A stretch of 64,000 nucleotides of DNA from Xanthomonas sp. NCPPB 1128. Lineage in GTDB: Bacteria; Pseudomonadota; Gammaproteobacteria; Xanthomonadales; Xanthomonadaceae. The notes below the pieces were generated by a model, which saw only the letters and a program-made list of their open reading frames with translations, had not been told where the DNA came from and searched no databases. The DNA lies in the NCBI RefSeq assembly GCF_001043115.1, contig NZ_LFME01000012.1, positions 49,640 through 113,639 of the forward strand. The letters run 5' to 3'. Shown in pieces: positions 29,715-38,815 of this stretch. The position numbers and the translations under genes were made by a program. Position 1 is the stretch's first letter. Each line of letters begins with the position of its first letter.

Positions 29715-31579
29715 TGGCGGGTCTCCTGCAGCGGTGCCGGCAACGCGGCCGGCGCCGGCGGCGCCACGGCGCGCGCGCTGGGCAGCGCGGCATCGACTTC
29801 GGCGGCGGCGTCGGGCACGGTCGCCGGATCCGGCTCCACCGGCGCCGGCGGCAGCGCATGGCCGCTCTTGCCGGCGGCCTGCGCGGCCAGCCACGACTGG
29901 ATGTCGTCCGGCGGCACGTCCATCAGCCGCAGCGCGCCTTCCATCACGTTGTGGAACACCGGCGCCGAGACCAGGCCGCCGTAGTACTTGGCGCCTTGCG
30001 GGTCGTTGATCACGATGACCGTGGCGAAGCGCGGGTTGCTCGCCGGCACCAGGCCCGCGAACAGCGCGTTGTAGTGGCCGCGCTCGTAGCCGCCGGGGCC
30101 GGCCTTGCGCGCGGTACCGGTCTTGCCGGCGACGTGGTAGCCCAGGATCGCCGCGCCCTTGGCGCCGCCCTGGGTGACCACCGTCTCCATCATCGCCACC
30201 ACTTCCTTGGAGATCGCCGGGTCCAGCACCTGCTTGCTGTCCTCGTGCTGGCCCTTGACGAAGGTCGGGGTCACCAGGCGCCCGCCGTTGCCCAGCGCGC
30301 AGTAGGCGCGGGCGATCTGCAGCGGCGTCACCGACAGGCCGTAGCCGTAGGACATGGTGGTCTTGGACGAACCGCTCCAGCGCGCCGGCGACGGGAACAC
30401 GCCGGCCGATTCGCCAGGGAAGCCGCTGTGCGGGGAGCTGCCGTAGCCGTAGCTGTGGACCTGGTCGTAGAAGGTCTGGTCCGGCAGCTTGGCCGCGATC
30501 TTCGCCGCGCCGATGTTGGAGCTGCGGGTGATCACCCCGGTCACGGTCAGCACGCCGTTGTTGCGCGGCACGTCCTTGATGGTGAAACGGCCCACGGACA
30601 TGAAGCCGGGGTTGGTGTCGATCAGCGTGTCCTTGGTCACCACCCCGGCCTTGAGCGCGGTGGAGATGGTCAGCGGCTTCATCGTCGAACCCGGCTCGAC
30701 CAGGTCGGTGACCGCGCGGTTGCGGCGCACGTCCGGGTTGACCCCGTTGACCGCATTGGGGTTGTAGGTCGGCAGGTTGACCATGGCCAGGATCTCGCCG
30801 GTGGCCACGTCCATGATCACGATCGAGCCGCCGGCGGCCTTGTTCTCGACCAGCGCATTGCGCAGTTCCTTGTAGGCCAGGAACTGGATGCGGCGGTCGA
30901 TGCTCAGGGTCAGGTCCTTGCCCGGCTGCGCCGGCTTGACCAGGTCGATGCTCTCGACGATCGCGCCCTTGCGGTCGCGGATCACCCGCTTGGCGCCCGG
31001 CTTGCCGCGCAGCCAGGCATCGAACGCCAGTTCCAGCCCTTCCTGGCCGCGGTCGTCGATGTTGGTGAAGCCCAGCACGTGCGCCATCGCTTCGCCCTGC
31101 GGGTAGAAGCGGCGGAATTCGCGCTGCGAGAACACGCCGGGGATGCCCAGCGCGACCACCGCATGAGCCTTGTCCGGATTGATCCGGCGCTTGAGGTACA
31201 TGAACTCCTTGTCCGCCTTCTGCGACAGCTTGGCGGTGAGTTCGTCGACCGGCAGTTCCAGCGCCTGCGCCAGCTGCGGGATGCGGTCCGGGCTGCGCAG
31301 CAGTTCCTGCGGATTGACCCAGATCGACTCCACCGGCGTGGACACCGCCAGCGGCTCGCCGTTGCGGTCGGTGATCATGCCGCGCGAGGTGGCGATCGGC
31401 AGTTCGCGCAGATAGCGCGCCTCGCCCTGGCGCTGGTAGAAATCGCTGTTGATCAGCTGCACGTAGGCCGCGCGGCCGATCAGAGTCACCGAGCACAGGC
31501 CCAGCGCCGCGCCGACCAGCACCAGGCGGCCGCGCAGGTTGAAGTTGCTGCGGGGGCGATTACGGCCGCTCTTGTTCAC
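29711..31579 (-). CDS. ftsI: FtsI (PBP3), septal transpeptidase
   Basis: FtsI of 622 residues, the class B penicillin-binding protein that cross-links septal peptidoglycan. It has one N-terminal membrane segment (about 18-40), a pedestal domain, and a transpeptidase domain with SxxK in [10 protein letters not shown], SxN in RSSNIGAAK and KTG in [12 protein letters not shown]. The C-terminal 50 residues are Ala/Pro-rich and poorly conserved. It begins with GTG overlapping the ftsL stop as GTGA. Confidence 0.97.
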   Translation of the reverse strand: MNKSGRNRPRSNFNLRGRLVLVGAALGLCSVTLIGRAAYVQLINSDFYQRQGEARYLRELPIATSRGMITDRNGEPLAVSTPVESIWVNPQELLRSPDRIPQLAQALELPVDELTAKLSQKADKEFMYLKRRINPDKAHAVVALGIPGVFSQREFRRFYPQGEAMAHVLGFTNIDDRGQEGLELAFDAWLRGKPGAKRVIRDRKGAIVESIDLVKPAQPGKDLTLSIDRRIQFLAYKELRNALVENKAAGGSIVIMDVATGEILAMVNLPTYNPNAVNGVNPDVRRNRAVTDLVEPGSTMKPLTISTALKAGVVTKDTLIDTNPGFMSVGRFTIKDVPRNNGVLTVTGVITRSSNIGAAKIAAKLPDQTFYDQVHSYGYGSSPHSGFPGESAGVFPSPARWSGSSKTTMSYGYGLSVTPLQIARAYCALGNGGRLVTPTFVKGQHEDSKQVLDPAISKEVVAMMETVVTQGGAKGAAILGYHVAGKTGTARKAGPGGYERGHYNALFAGLVPASNPRFATVIVINDPQGAKYYGGLVSAPVFHNVMEGALRLMDVPPDDIQSWLAAQAAGKSGHALPPAPVEPDPATVPDAAAEVDAALPSARAVAPPAPAALPAPLQETRQ

Positions 31580-31839
31580 GGACGCACCACCACGATGTCA
31601 CCGGTCTCGGGGAACTTCATCCCCAGCCGCTCGCGCGCGACCTGGTCGACGCGATTGCTCTCGGCCCAGGTCGCCTGCTCCAGCTGCAGCCGGCCGAACT
31701 CGATGTTCAGCTCGTCGCGATTGTGCTCTAGCCGCGACAGCTCTACGAACAACTGGCGATGGCGATGGCGCATGTACACCACCCCGATCGCCGAGGCGAT
31801 GGTGCAGGCGAGCAGCACGATCAGCAGAAGCCGGCTCAC
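31576..31839 (-). CDS. ftsL: Cell division protein FtsL
   Basis: FtsL of 87 residues, a small bitopic protein of the FtsQLB complex. One membrane segment lies at about 3-21, followed by a coiled coil with heptad leucines ([20 protein letters not shown]) and the ending [16 protein letters not shown] typical of the family. It starts with GTG that overlaps the rsmH stop as GTGA. Its identity rests on size, topology and its place between rsmH and ftsI as much as on sequence. Confidence 0.93.
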   Translation of the reverse strand: MSRLLLIVLLACTIASAIGVVYMRHRHRQLFVELSRLEHNRDELNIEFGRLQLEQATWAESNRVDQVARERLGMKFPETGDIVVVRP

Positions 31840-32885
31840 TGGGCGTCTCCTTGCGGAGACGCCGGGATTCGAGATTCGGGATTCGGGATTGGAGAGGAGC
31901 GCTCGGCGAATCCCGAATCCCCACTCCCCACTCCCAGCTTCTCAGCCACCCGCAGCACCGCGCTGCGCGCGCGCGGGTTCACCGCCAGTTCGTCGGCGTC
32001 GGCCTTGATCGCGCCGCCGTGCAGGCGCAGGGTCGGCACGAAGGGGCTGGCCTCGGGCAGGCGGCGGTTGCTCGGCGGGGCCTTGGCATGGCGCTGCATG
32101 AACTGCTTGACGATGCGGTCTTCCAGCGAGTGGAAGCTGATCACCGCCAGGCGGCCGCCGGGCTTGAGCCGGGCCAGTGCCGCGTCCAGGCCGGTCTCCA
32201 GATCGGCCAGTTCGCGGTTGATGTGGATGCGGATCGCCTGGAAGCTGCGCGTGGCCGGGTGGGTCTTGCTGTCGCCGCGCGGCATCACCCCGGCGATCAG
32301 GTCGGCCAGTTCGGCGGTGCGGGTCAGCGGCTGCTTCTCGCGGCGGGCGACGATGCCGCGGGCGATGCGCCGGCTCTGCCGCTCTTCGCCGTAGGTCCAC
32401 AGCACGTCGGCGATCTCGCGCTCGTCGGCGCGCGCCAGCCACTGCGCCGCGCTCTCGCCGGCCTCCGGGTCCATGCGCATGTCCAGCGGGCCGTCCTTGC
32501 CGAAGGAGAAGCCGCGTTCGGCCACGTCCAGCTGCGGCGAGGACACACCCAGGTCGAACAGCACCCCGTCCAGGGCAACGGCAGCGTCCCACTGGCCCAG
32601 TTCGGCGAAGCTGCCGCGATGGATGGACACGCGCGCGTCGCCGCCGAACGCATGTTCGGCTTCGGCGATCGCCTCGGGGTCCTTGTCCATCACCAGCAGC
32701 CGGCCTCCTGGGCCGAGTTTGTGCAGCACCCCGCGCGCGTGTCCGCCACGCCCGAACGTGCCATCCAGATAGATTCCGTTTTCGATCACCTGCAGCCCGT
32801 CCAGGACCTGCGCGAACAACACCGGCACATGCGCCGCCGATGGTTGCGACACCGGGAGGTGACCGGCCTGCGCCTGTCCGCGCAT
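31836..32885 (-). CDS. rsmH: RsmH, 16S rRNA C1402 N4-methyltransferase
   Basis: RsmH (MraW) of about 349 residues, which methylates N4 of C1402 in the ribosomal P site using SAM. The SAM pocket is [16 protein letters not shown] and [29 protein letters not shown] and [14 protein letters not shown] are family signatures. The normal C-terminus (VLRVAEKL) is followed by about 32 residues encoded by GGGATT repeat DNA ([15 protein letters not shown]). I chose ATG 32885 with GGGGTG upstream; a GTG at 32903 that overlaps the mraZ stop is also possible. Confidence 0.95.
   Translation of the reverse strand: MRGQAQAGHLPVSQPSAAHVPVLFAQVLDGLQVIENGIYLDGTFGRGGHARGVLHKLGPGGRLLVMDKDPEAIAEAEHAFGGDARVSIHRGSFAELGQWDAAVALDGVLFDLGVSSPQLDVAERGFSFGKDGPLDMRMDPEAGESAAQWLARADEREIADVLWTYGEERQSRRIARGIVARREKQPLTRTAELADLIAGVMPRGDSKTHPATRSFQAIRIHINRELADLETGLDAALARLKPGGRLAVISFHSLEDRIVKQFMQRHAKAPPSNRRLPEASPFVPTLRLHGGAIKADADELAVNPRARSAVLRVAEKLGVGSGDSGFAERSSPIPNPESRIPASPQGDAQ
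31863..31935. repeat. Inverted GGGATT repeat inside the rsmH 3' end
   Basis: A left arm (31863-31892) and a complementary right arm (31907-31935) lie entirely within the rsmH coding sequence and encode its C-terminal tail. Confidence 0.85.
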
Positions 32886-32899
32886 CCGGACACCCCGAC

Positions 32900-33346
32900 T
32901 CACAACTTCAGATCGAGCAATCCATCGCCCAGATCCTCGTCAGACAACGTCTGCTGGATCAGTGCGCGATGAGCCTGCTCGCTCCACAGTTCGAACTTGT
33001 CGCCCATGCCCAACAGCACGGCGCGCTTTTCAATGCCCACCGCGGCGCGATGGCTCGGCGGAATGGTGATGCGGGCATTGCCATCCAGCTCCAGCGCCGC
33101 CGACGAACCCACCAGCTTCTGCTGCAGGACCCGCACCACGCGCTGGGTGTTGGGCTTGGCCATGACGTCGTCACGGACCCGCTCCCACTCCTTCTCCGCA
33201 TACAGCCACAGGCAGCCGGCCTCGAACGGGTTGTAGGTCAGCACTAGCCGATTGCCGCTCACGCGCGCGACGAGGTCGCGGTACGCGGTGGGAACCGCCA
33301 TACGCCCCTTGTCGTCCACAGTGATTGCGGTCTCGCCCTGAAACAC
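32900..33346 (-). CDS. mraZ: MraZ, regulator of the dcw cluster
   Basis: MraZ of 148 residues, a ring-forming AbrB-like DNA-binding protein that represses its own cluster in E. coli. Two copies of the swapped-hairpin motif are visible: [14 protein letters not shown] near 11-24 and [15 protein letters not shown] near 86-100. It starts with GTG, and AAAGGTG lies upstream. The gene is the first of the dcw cluster. Immediately upstream is a row of GTGG-type boxes with 10-base spacing, which fits autoregulation. Confidence 0.97.
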   Translation of the reverse strand: MFQGETAITVDDKGRMAVPTAYRDLVARVSGNRLVLTYNPFEAGCLWLYAEKEWERVRDDVMAKPNTQRVVRVLQQKLVGSSAALELDGNARITIPPSHRAAVGIEKRAVLLGMGDKFELWSEQAHRALIQQTLSDEDLGDGLLDLKL

Positions 33347-33385
33347 GACGCCTGCACCTTTCCGAATCCGCCTGGGCGGTCATTG

Positions 33386-33432
33386 AACCACGAAAAACCA
33401 CAAAAAACCCGGTTTCCCCTCAAGTGCCCACC
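33386..33432 (-). promoter_or_regulatory. MraZ-type operator boxes
   Basis: On the minus strand GTGG occurs with exact 10-base phasing (complement CCAC at 33388, 33398 and 33428), with imperfect CCCG and CCTC in the two phases between. Direct repeats of a TGGG/GTGG core at 10-base spacing are the known binding pattern of MraZ. The array lies downstream of, and overlaps, the -10 element. Confidence 0.75.
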
Positions 33433-33457
33433 TTAGCAGCGCGCAACGGGTTGTCAA
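33430..33457 (-). promoter_or_regulatory. Main dcw cluster promoter
   Basis: On the minus strand a perfect TTGACA (33457-33452), a 16-base spacer and TAAGGT (33435-33430) form a strong sigma-70 promoter. Transcription would start near 33423 and run into the operator boxes and then mraZ. Confidence 0.75.
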
Positions 33458-33527
33458 CAACTTTGCGAGCGGCAAATCGCTAGCGGGATCAATGGTTTGC
33501 AACGATCTTTAGAGACTTGTTCAAAGC

Positions 33528-33536
33528 TTATCCACA
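33528..33536 (+). promoter_or_regulatory. Perfect DnaA box upstream of the dcw promoter
   Basis: TTATCCACA matches the consensus DnaA box exactly. It lies about 70 bases upstream of the -35 element of the dcw promoter and 137 bases before the divergent NRDE gene. I see only this one box. Confidence 0.6.
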
Positions 33537-33549
33537 AGTTACTGTTTCG

Positions 33550-33564
33550 TCTCAAATTTTGAGA
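33550..33564. promoter_or_regulatory. 15-bp palindrome TCTCAAATTTTGAGA
   Basis: A perfect seven-base inverted repeat around one central base, in the AT-rich region between the divergent mraZ and NRDE genes. It has the shape of a dimeric repressor site. The protein that binds it is unknown. Confidence 0.45.
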
Positions 33565-33672
33565 TTGAACGGAAATTCAGGCCTGTGTACGGGGCGTTAA
33601 GGCGGTCGTCACCGACCGTCGACATGACGCGTGGGCTCGCGCCTCGTTGCGCAAGCGCGCACACTGCGGCGC

Positions 33673-34458
33673 ATGTGTCTGGTCGTTCTCGCGCACGCTG
33701 CGCACCCGCGATGGCGCTTGCTGCTGGTCGGCAACCGCGACGAGTTCCACGCCCGCCCGACCGCGCCGCTGCAGCGCTGGCCGGCCCCGGCGCAGCGCCT
33801 GCTGGCCGGGCGCGACCTGCGCTCCGGCGGCACCTGGGTGGGGCTGGACGACGCCGGCCGCTGCGCCGTGGTCACCAACGTGCGCGACCCGCTGGCGTCG
33901 ATGTCCGGCGCCTCGCGCGGCGCCCTGATCGCCGACTACCTGACCGGCGCCGAGCCGGCCGCGGCCTTCGCCGGCGCGCTGGCCGCGCGCGCCGACGCTT
34001 TTCCGCCGTTCAACCTGCTGCTGGCCGATGCCGCCGGCGCCGCCTACGTCGGCAACCACCCGCCCGGGCGCAGCGCCCTGGCGCCCGGCGTGCATGGGAT
34101 GTCCAACGGCGCGCTGGACGCACCCTGGCCGAAGACCCTGCGCCTGCGCACTGCCGTGACCGCCTGGATCGCCGCCGGCGACGACGACCTGGCGCCGCTG
34201 TGGCGGGCGCTGGCCGACGAGACCCTGGCCGACCCGGCCGACCTGCCCGACACCGGGGTCGGCCCGGAACTGGAACGGCGGCTGTCGCCGGCCTTCATCC
34301 GCGGCCATGACTACGGCACCCGCGCCAGCACCATCGTCGCGGTGGACGCCGCCGGCTACGGCTGGATCCACGAGCGCCGCTTCGGCCCGGATGGGGTGTT
34401 CCTGGGGGAGACGCGGCTGGAGAACCGGGACCAAGTGGCGGACACCGGGAGGCAGTAA
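33673..34458 (+). CDS. NRDE family protein (TANGO2-like)
   Basis: A protein of 261 residues named after its conserved NRDE motif, here at 21-24 in LLLVGNRDEFHARPT. It begins MCLVV with Cys2, typical of this family and suggestive of an N-terminal nucleophile fold. FNLLLADAAGAAYVGNH and GTRASTIVAVD are further conserved parts. Eukaryotic TANGO2 belongs to the same family and has been linked to haem or lipid handling; the bacterial role is not established. It is monocistronic and divergent from the dcw cluster. Confidence 0.85.
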   Translation: MCLVVLAHAAHPRWRLLLVGNRDEFHARPTAPLQRWPAPAQRLLAGRDLRSGGTWVGLDDAGRCAVVTNVRDPLASMSGASRGALIADYLTGAEPAAAFAGALAARADAFPPFNLLLADAAGAAYVGNHPPGRSALAPGVHGMSNGALDAPWPKTLRLRTAVTAWIAAGDDDLAPLWRALADETLADPADLPDTGVGPELERRLSPAFIRGHDYGTRASTIVAVDAAGYGWIHERRFGPDGVFLGETRLENRDQVADTGRQ

Positions 34459-34530
34459 CGCCTGCGCTCAGCCATCACCCCCCAGCGACGATGGCGTGGC
34501 GGACCTGTGCTGGCACGTCGGGTGCGTGCA

Positions 34531-34553
34531 GTCGGGACTGAAGTCCCTCCCAC
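34531..34553. repeat. REP-type single unit, diverged subtype
   Basis: GTCGGGACTGAAGTCCCTCC followed by CAC is the inverted form of the variant unit at 9163-9185. It stands alone between the NRDE gene and rnpB. Confidence 0.75.
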
Positions 34554-34693
34554 AACAGGGCAGCGACGGCGGCGAAGCGAACAGAATCGGCAACGGCGGC
34601 AAGCCGGGATCCATGACGCCGCCAGCATCAACGCCTGACAGGCGAGCGGGACAAGTGAGCGAGCGCCAGAGCGCGCATATACATAGAAGAAAA

Positions 34694-35066
34694 GTGGCGG
34701 AGCCGGCCGATAAGCCGGGTTCTGTCGTGGACAGTCATTCTTCTAGGCGCACCGTCACCGGTACGCTCAAGCAACCTACCCGGACCCGACGCGGGCCGCG
34801 CCATGAGGTCCCTATTTGGTCTTGCTCCAGGTGGGGTTTGCCGTGCCGGTCCGTTACCGGACTCGCGGTGCGCTCTTACCGCACCATTTCACCCTTACCG
34901 GCCTGCTTGCGCAGACGTAGGCGGTATCTTTCTGTTGCACTAGTCCGTCGGCTCGCGCCGCCCAGGCGTTACCTGGCACCTTGCCCTATGGAGCCCGGAC
35001 TTTCCTCGGCATCCCACCGCACCGAAATGCGAGGGGATGACGCGACTGTCTGGCCGACTCCGCCGC
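34694..35066 (-). ncRNA. rnpB: RNase P RNA (class A)
   Basis: The catalytic RNA that trims 5' leaders from pre-tRNAs. Reading the minus strand, the 5' end GGCGGAGTCGGCCAGACAGTC pairs with the 3' GGCCGGCTCCGCC (helix P1). The universally conserved GAGGAAAGTCCGGGCTCC, the internal GGTGAAA and ACGAG-type segments, and near the 3' end AGAACCCGGCTTATCGGCCG are all present. The total of about 373 bases is normal. A GACAAT -10 element (minus strand 35076-35071) lies just before the predicted 5' end. The ends are set by the P1 helix and may be off by a few bases. Confidence 0.93.
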
Positions 35067-35089
35067 GCGCATTGTCGCATGTTTCCCCA

Positions 35090-35830
35090 TTAGAAGCGGA
35101 CGCCATCTCCCTCTCGGGACACCAGCAGTACCCGCGCAAAGCGGCTTTCCAACTGCCATTCATGCGCGTTTCGCGGCACAGCCAAACTTGCTGCCATTGG
35201 CCAGAGGTCGCAAATGACCAGAAGCCACACTTGGTCACAGCACTCCAAGTAACCCTCAATGTTTTTGTTCTTTCTTAAGACAGCGGCTTGCAGCAGATCC
35301 TGCGTCAAACTTGGTGTGCGCCACACGGAACCACCAATCCAGCGCCCGGGCTCATCGGGCTCCTGAGCACATATCGTGAGTCCTTGAAGCCACTGGGGAA
35401 GGAGTTGCCGCGCTCGGGCATCCAGCGCGAGAACCTGGAACATCGCCCCTGAATCAGTGCGATGCCTCTCCACAAGCGCCACAAGTTCGCGAACCGCCGG
35501 TTTTTTTGCGGGCGGCGTACCGTCGAACGAGGCATTCACAAACAAGCGGTGGCCGTATGTTTCCTCATACAACATTCTCGCCTCGGCAAGAATGTTGCGT
35601 TGAGCAGCCTCTATCTCACGAGCAGGCAACCGCGACGCCGGATCGTCGCGCTGGAAAAGCTGAGTGACCTCGATACCAACGCTCGTGTTGCTGCTGCGGA
35701 TCACAAGATCGGGCGCAGGCGGATCCGGTTGTTCCACAACGCCCTTGGGGATCTCCTCCGGCATGACCACCCTGGCTAGGTCCAGCCATGCCAACTCTCT
35801 TGCCTTCTGGCGTGCCGCCTTGCTAGCCAC
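35090..35830 (-). CDS. Unrecognised protein, lower GC than its neighbours
   Basis: A soluble protein of about 246 residues that I do not recognise. The N-terminal PDLVIRSSNTSVGIEVTQLF has a D...ExT spacing reminiscent of degenerate PD-(D/E)xK nuclease folds. The C-terminal KNKNIEGYLECCDQVWLLVI resembles a segment seen in several unnamed families with that motif; this is inference only. Hand-counted GC is about 59 percent, against 70 percent or more in rsmI, so it may be acquired. The GTG at 35830 overlaps the rsmI stop by 8 bases; GTG 35857 and ATG 35764 are alternatives. The 3' end abuts the rnpB promoter. Confidence 0.6.
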   Translation of the reverse strand: MASKAARQKARELAWLDLARVVMPEEIPKGVVEQPDPPAPDLVIRSSNTSVGIEVTQLFQRDDPASRLPAREIEAAQRNILAEARMLYEETYGHRLFVNASFDGTPPAKKPAVRELVALVERHRTDSGAMFQVLALDARARQLLPQWLQGLTICAQEPDEPGRWIGGSVWRTPSLTQDLLQAAVLRKNKNIEGYLECCDQVWLLVICDLWPMAASLAVPRNAHEWQLESRFARVLLVSREGDGVRF

Positions 35831-36650
35831 CGCCGTACAACGCCTTGCGCGGCGCACCGGTCAGTTCGGCGGCCAGCTTGGCGGCGGTGGACGGCGGCAG
35901 GTGTTCGCTGAGCTTGGCGTAGACGCGGCGGCCTTCGGCCAGCTGCGCGTCGGCGTCGTCGCCGGCGCCCTGCACCATCAGCACGAACTCGCCCTTGCGC
36001 TGGTTGTCGTCGGCCTCGACCCGGGCGTGCAGGTCGGCCAGGGTGCCGTCGAGCACGGTCTCGAACAACTTGGTCAGCTCGCGCGCCATCACTGCCGGGC
36101 GGGCGTCGCCGAAGGCGGCGCGGCAGTCGGCCAGGGACTCGGCGATGCGGTGCGAGGCTTCGTAGAACACCAGGGTGCGCGGCTCGCCGGCCAGCCGCAG
36201 CAGGCGCTCGCGGCGCGCCGAGGCCTTGGCCGGCAGGAAGCCTTCGAAGGCGAATCGGTCGCTGGGCAGGCCGGCCACGCTGAGCGCGGCGATCGCCGCG
36301 CAGGCGCCGGGCACCGGGCTGACCCGCACCCCGGCCGCGCGCGCGGCGCGCACCAGGCGGTAGCCGGGGTCGCTGACCAGCGGGGTGCCGGCGTCGCTGA
36401 CAAGGGCCAGCGACTGGCCCTCCAGCAGGCGCGCGACGATGCGCTGGGACAGCGCCTCCTCGTTGTGTTCGTGCAGCGCCAGCAGCGGCCGCTCGATGCC
36501 GAAGTGGGCCAGCAACTGGCCGCTGCGGCGGGTGTCCTCGGCGCAGATCGCCGCCACCGAGCGCAACGTCTCCTGGGCACGCGGCGTCAGGTCGGCGAGG
36601 TTGCCGATCGGCGTGGCGACGACATGCAGGGTTCCGGGCTGGGCGCTCAT
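35823..36650 (-). CDS. rsmI: RsmI, 16S rRNA C1402 2'-O-methyltransferase
   Basis: RsmI of 275 residues, which methylates the 2'-O of C1402, the same nucleotide that RsmH modifies at N4. The tetrapyrrole-methylase fold is shown by LHVVATPIGNLADLT at the start, CAEDTRRSGQLLAHFGI, LVSDAGTPLVSDPGYRLV, PVPGACAAIAALSVAGLP and FYEASHRI. ATG 36650 starts the conserved region; ATG 36665 is possible. The gene is divergent from lpoA, which is the same arrangement as in E. coli (rsmI-lpoA-yraN). Confidence 0.96.
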   Translation of the reverse strand: MSAQPGTLHVVATPIGNLADLTPRAQETLRSVAAICAEDTRRSGQLLAHFGIERPLLALHEHNEEALSQRIVARLLEGQSLALVSDAGTPLVSDPGYRLVRAARAAGVRVSPVPGACAAIAALSVAGLPSDRFAFEGFLPAKASARRERLLRLAGEPRTLVFYEASHRIAESLADCRAAFGDARPAVMARELTKLFETVLDGTLADLHARVEADDNQRKGEFVLMVQGAGDDADAQLAEGRRVYAKLSEHLPPSTAAKLAAELTGAPRKALYGGG

Positions 36651-36731
36651 CGACGGGCTTTCCATGGTCAAGGGTAGAATCGTAGCGGTTTTCCCCGGCG
36701 CGCCCGGCGTGCCCAGCCGAATGGACCAGAA

Positions 36732-38456
36732 ATGAACAAGCGATTCGCAAGGATTTCCGCCCTGTCGCTGCTGGCGTTGCTCATCGCCGGCTGCGCCACC
36801 TCCAGCGTGACGCCGAGCGCCTCGCCGGCCCAATCGGCAGCGCTGGCGCTGCTGGACCAGGGCAAGCCGCGGGACGCGGCGCAGCAGCTCGAGGCGCAGG
36901 CCGCCGGCGCCGCCGGCAGCGAGCGCAACCAGTTGCTGGGCGACGCCGCCTTCGCCTGGTACGAGGCCGGCGACGCCGCCCGCGCGCGCAGCCTGCTGGC
37001 GCAGGTGCAGCCGCGGCAGTTGCCGCCGCTGAGCAAGGTGCGGGTGGCGCTGGTCGAGGCCGAACTGGCCCTGGCCGACCGCCAGCCGGCCAAGGCGCTG
37101 CAGGCGCTGGGCAGCGATCCGCAGGCGGTGCCGCAGAACCTGCGCGCGCGCTGGCATCTGGCCCGCGCACAGGCGCTGGAAGGCACCGGCGACGCCACCG
37201 CGGCATTGGACGAACGCGCGCGCGCCGACAACGGCCTCAGCGGCCAGGCGCGCAGCGACAACCAGCGCGCCATCGTGCGCCAGCTGGCCACGCTCAACGA
37301 TGCCACCCTGCAGGCGCGCGCCGCCGCCCTGCCGGCCGGCGACCCGCTGTACAACTTCGTCGGCCGCGCATTGCTGAGCCGCGGCCTGGCGCTGCCGCGT
37401 CCGTTCGACCGCGGCGAGCAGTGGGGCTTCGACACCAGCAAGCGGCCGCCGGCCGAACGCGACGGCTACCGCCCGCCGGCCAAGCTGGCGGTGCTGCTGC
37501 CGCTGAGCGGCAGCCTGGCCACCGCGGCCGCACCGGTGCGCGACGGTCTGCTTGCCGGCTATTACGGCGAGACCCGGCGGCGTCCTGCGATCGACTTCAT
37601 CGACACCACCGGCACCCCGGCCGGCGCACTGGCCGCCTACCAGAAGGCGGTCGACGGCGGCGCCGATTTCGTGGTCGGCCCGCTCGGCCGCGACGAGGTC
37701 ACCGCGCTGTTCGGGCGCGACGCGCTGCCGGTGCCGGTGCTGGCGTTGAACCGCGGCACCCACGCCCCCCCGGGCGGCAGCGCCGGCTTCTCGCTGGCCC
37801 CGGAAGACGACGGCATCGCCGCCGCCGAGTACCTGCTGGCGCACGAGCGCCACAACACCCTGGTGATCGGCAGCAACGACGACAACGGCCGCCGCGCGGT
37901 GGCCGCGTTCCGCGACCGCTTCAGCGAACGCGGCGGCAAGGTCGCCGGCAGCGTCAGCGTGGCCGACACGCCGGGCGACATCGGCGCGCAACTGCGCAAC
38001 GCCGGCGCCGCCGACTCGGTGCTGCTGGCGGTGAAGGGCAACACCGCCCGCGCGCTGGCGCCGCAGCTGGCGCTGGCCGGCTTCGCTGGCAAGACCCGGG
38101 TGGCGACCTCGCAGCTGGTGCTGGGCACCGGCAAGCCCGAGGACGACCTGGTACTGGACGGCATCGTCTACCCGAGCGAGCTGTGGAACGTACGTGGCGT
38201 CGGCGGCCTGCCGGCGGCGACCAGCGTGGCCGACATGCTGCCGACCGCGCGCGGCCCGGCCGGGCGCCTGTTCGCGTTCGGCTACGACGCCTGGCAGATC
38301 ACCGCCTACCTGGAAAAGCTGGCGACCGCCAAGGACAGCGGCCTGCGCGGCGCCACCGGTGTGCTGCACCTGGACGGCTTCGGCAACATCGTGCGCACCC
38401 CGGCGTGGTCCACCTTCAGCGGCGGGCGCCCGACCCCGCTGCCCGATGGAAACTGA
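36732..38456 (+). CDS. lpoA: LpoA-like lipoprotein, penicillin-binding protein activator
   Basis: An outer-membrane lipoprotein of 574 residues related to LpoA (LppC/YraM). In E. coli LpoA activates the peptidoglycan synthase PBP1a. The signal peptide ends in the lipobox LIAGC with Cys21. Residues 30-230 form a TPR-like helical domain; 250-560 is a periplasmic-binding-protein-like domain ([58 protein letters not shown]). The position between rsmI and yraN supports the name. The yraN start overlaps its 3' end by 11 bases. Confidence 0.9.
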   Translation: MNKRFARISALSLLALLIAGCATSSVTPSASPAQSAALALLDQGKPRDAAQQLEAQAAGAAGSERNQLLGDAAFAWYEAGDAARARSLLAQVQPRQLPPLSKVRVALVEAELALADRQPAKALQALGSDPQAVPQNLRARWHLARAQALEGTGDATAALDERARADNGLSGQARSDNQRAIVRQLATLNDATLQARAAALPAGDPLYNFVGRALLSRGLALPRPFDRGEQWGFDTSKRPPAERDGYRPPAKLAVLLPLSGSLATAAAPVRDGLLAGYYGETRRRPAIDFIDTTGTPAGALAAYQKAVDGGADFVVGPLGRDEVTALFGRDALPVPVLALNRGTHAPPGGSAGFSLAPEDDGIAAAEYLLAHERHNTLVIGSNDDNGRRAVAAFRDRFSERGGKVAGSVSVADTPGDIGAQLRNAGAADSVLLAVKGNTARALAPQLALAGFAGKTRVATSQLVLGTGKPEDDLVLDGIVYPSELWNVRGVGGLPAATSVADMLPTARGPAGRLFAFGYDAWQITAYLEKLATAKDSGLRGATGVLHLDGFGNIVRTPAWSTFSGGRPTPLPDGN

Positions 38457-38814
38457 GCGGCGCCGACGCGGCAACGCGGTGGAAGCAGCGGCGCGCGCCG
38501 AACTGGAGCGCGCCGGCCTGCGCCTGATCGCCGCCAACGTCGCCTTCCGCGGCGGCGAGCTGGATCTGGTGATGCAGCAGGCGCAGAGCCTGGTGTTCGT
38601 CGAAGTGCGCTACCGGCGCAGCACCGCGTTCGGCGGCGGCGCGGCCTCGGTTGATCTGCGCAAGCGCCGCCGCCTGCTGCTGGCTGCGCAACTGTTCCTG
38701 GCCGCGCATCCGCAGTACGCCAACTGGCCGTGCCGCTTCGACGTGGTCGAGGCCGAAGGCGATCCGCCGCGGCTGACCTGGCTGCGCGACGCGTTCCGCG
38801 CCGAGGATTGCTGA
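38446..38814 (+). CDS. yraN: YraN / UPF0102 nuclease-fold protein
   Basis: A protein of 122 residues in the UPF0102 family, which has a Holliday-junction-resolvase-like endonuclease fold. [20 protein letters not shown] starts the domain. [13 protein letters not shown] supplies the acidic residue, and [16 protein letters not shown] the ExR/K strand. Activity has not been shown for most members. It overlaps lpoA by 11 bases, and the next gene starts one base after its stop, so lpoA, yraN and the following two genes form one unit. Confidence 0.92.
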   Translation: METERRRRGNAVEAAARAELERAGLRLIAANVAFRGGELDLVMQQAQSLVFVEVRYRRSTAFGGGAASVDLRKRRRLLLAAQLFLAAHPQYANWPCRFDVVEAEGDPPRLTWLRDAFRAEDC

Positions 38815-38815
38815 G

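Noticed and set aside
28230..31496. A 1088-codon frame that would fuse ftsI-frame sequence to murE
   Set aside because: The first two thirds are a shadow of ftsI. MurE homology begins near 29714, where a GTG overlaps the ftsI stop.
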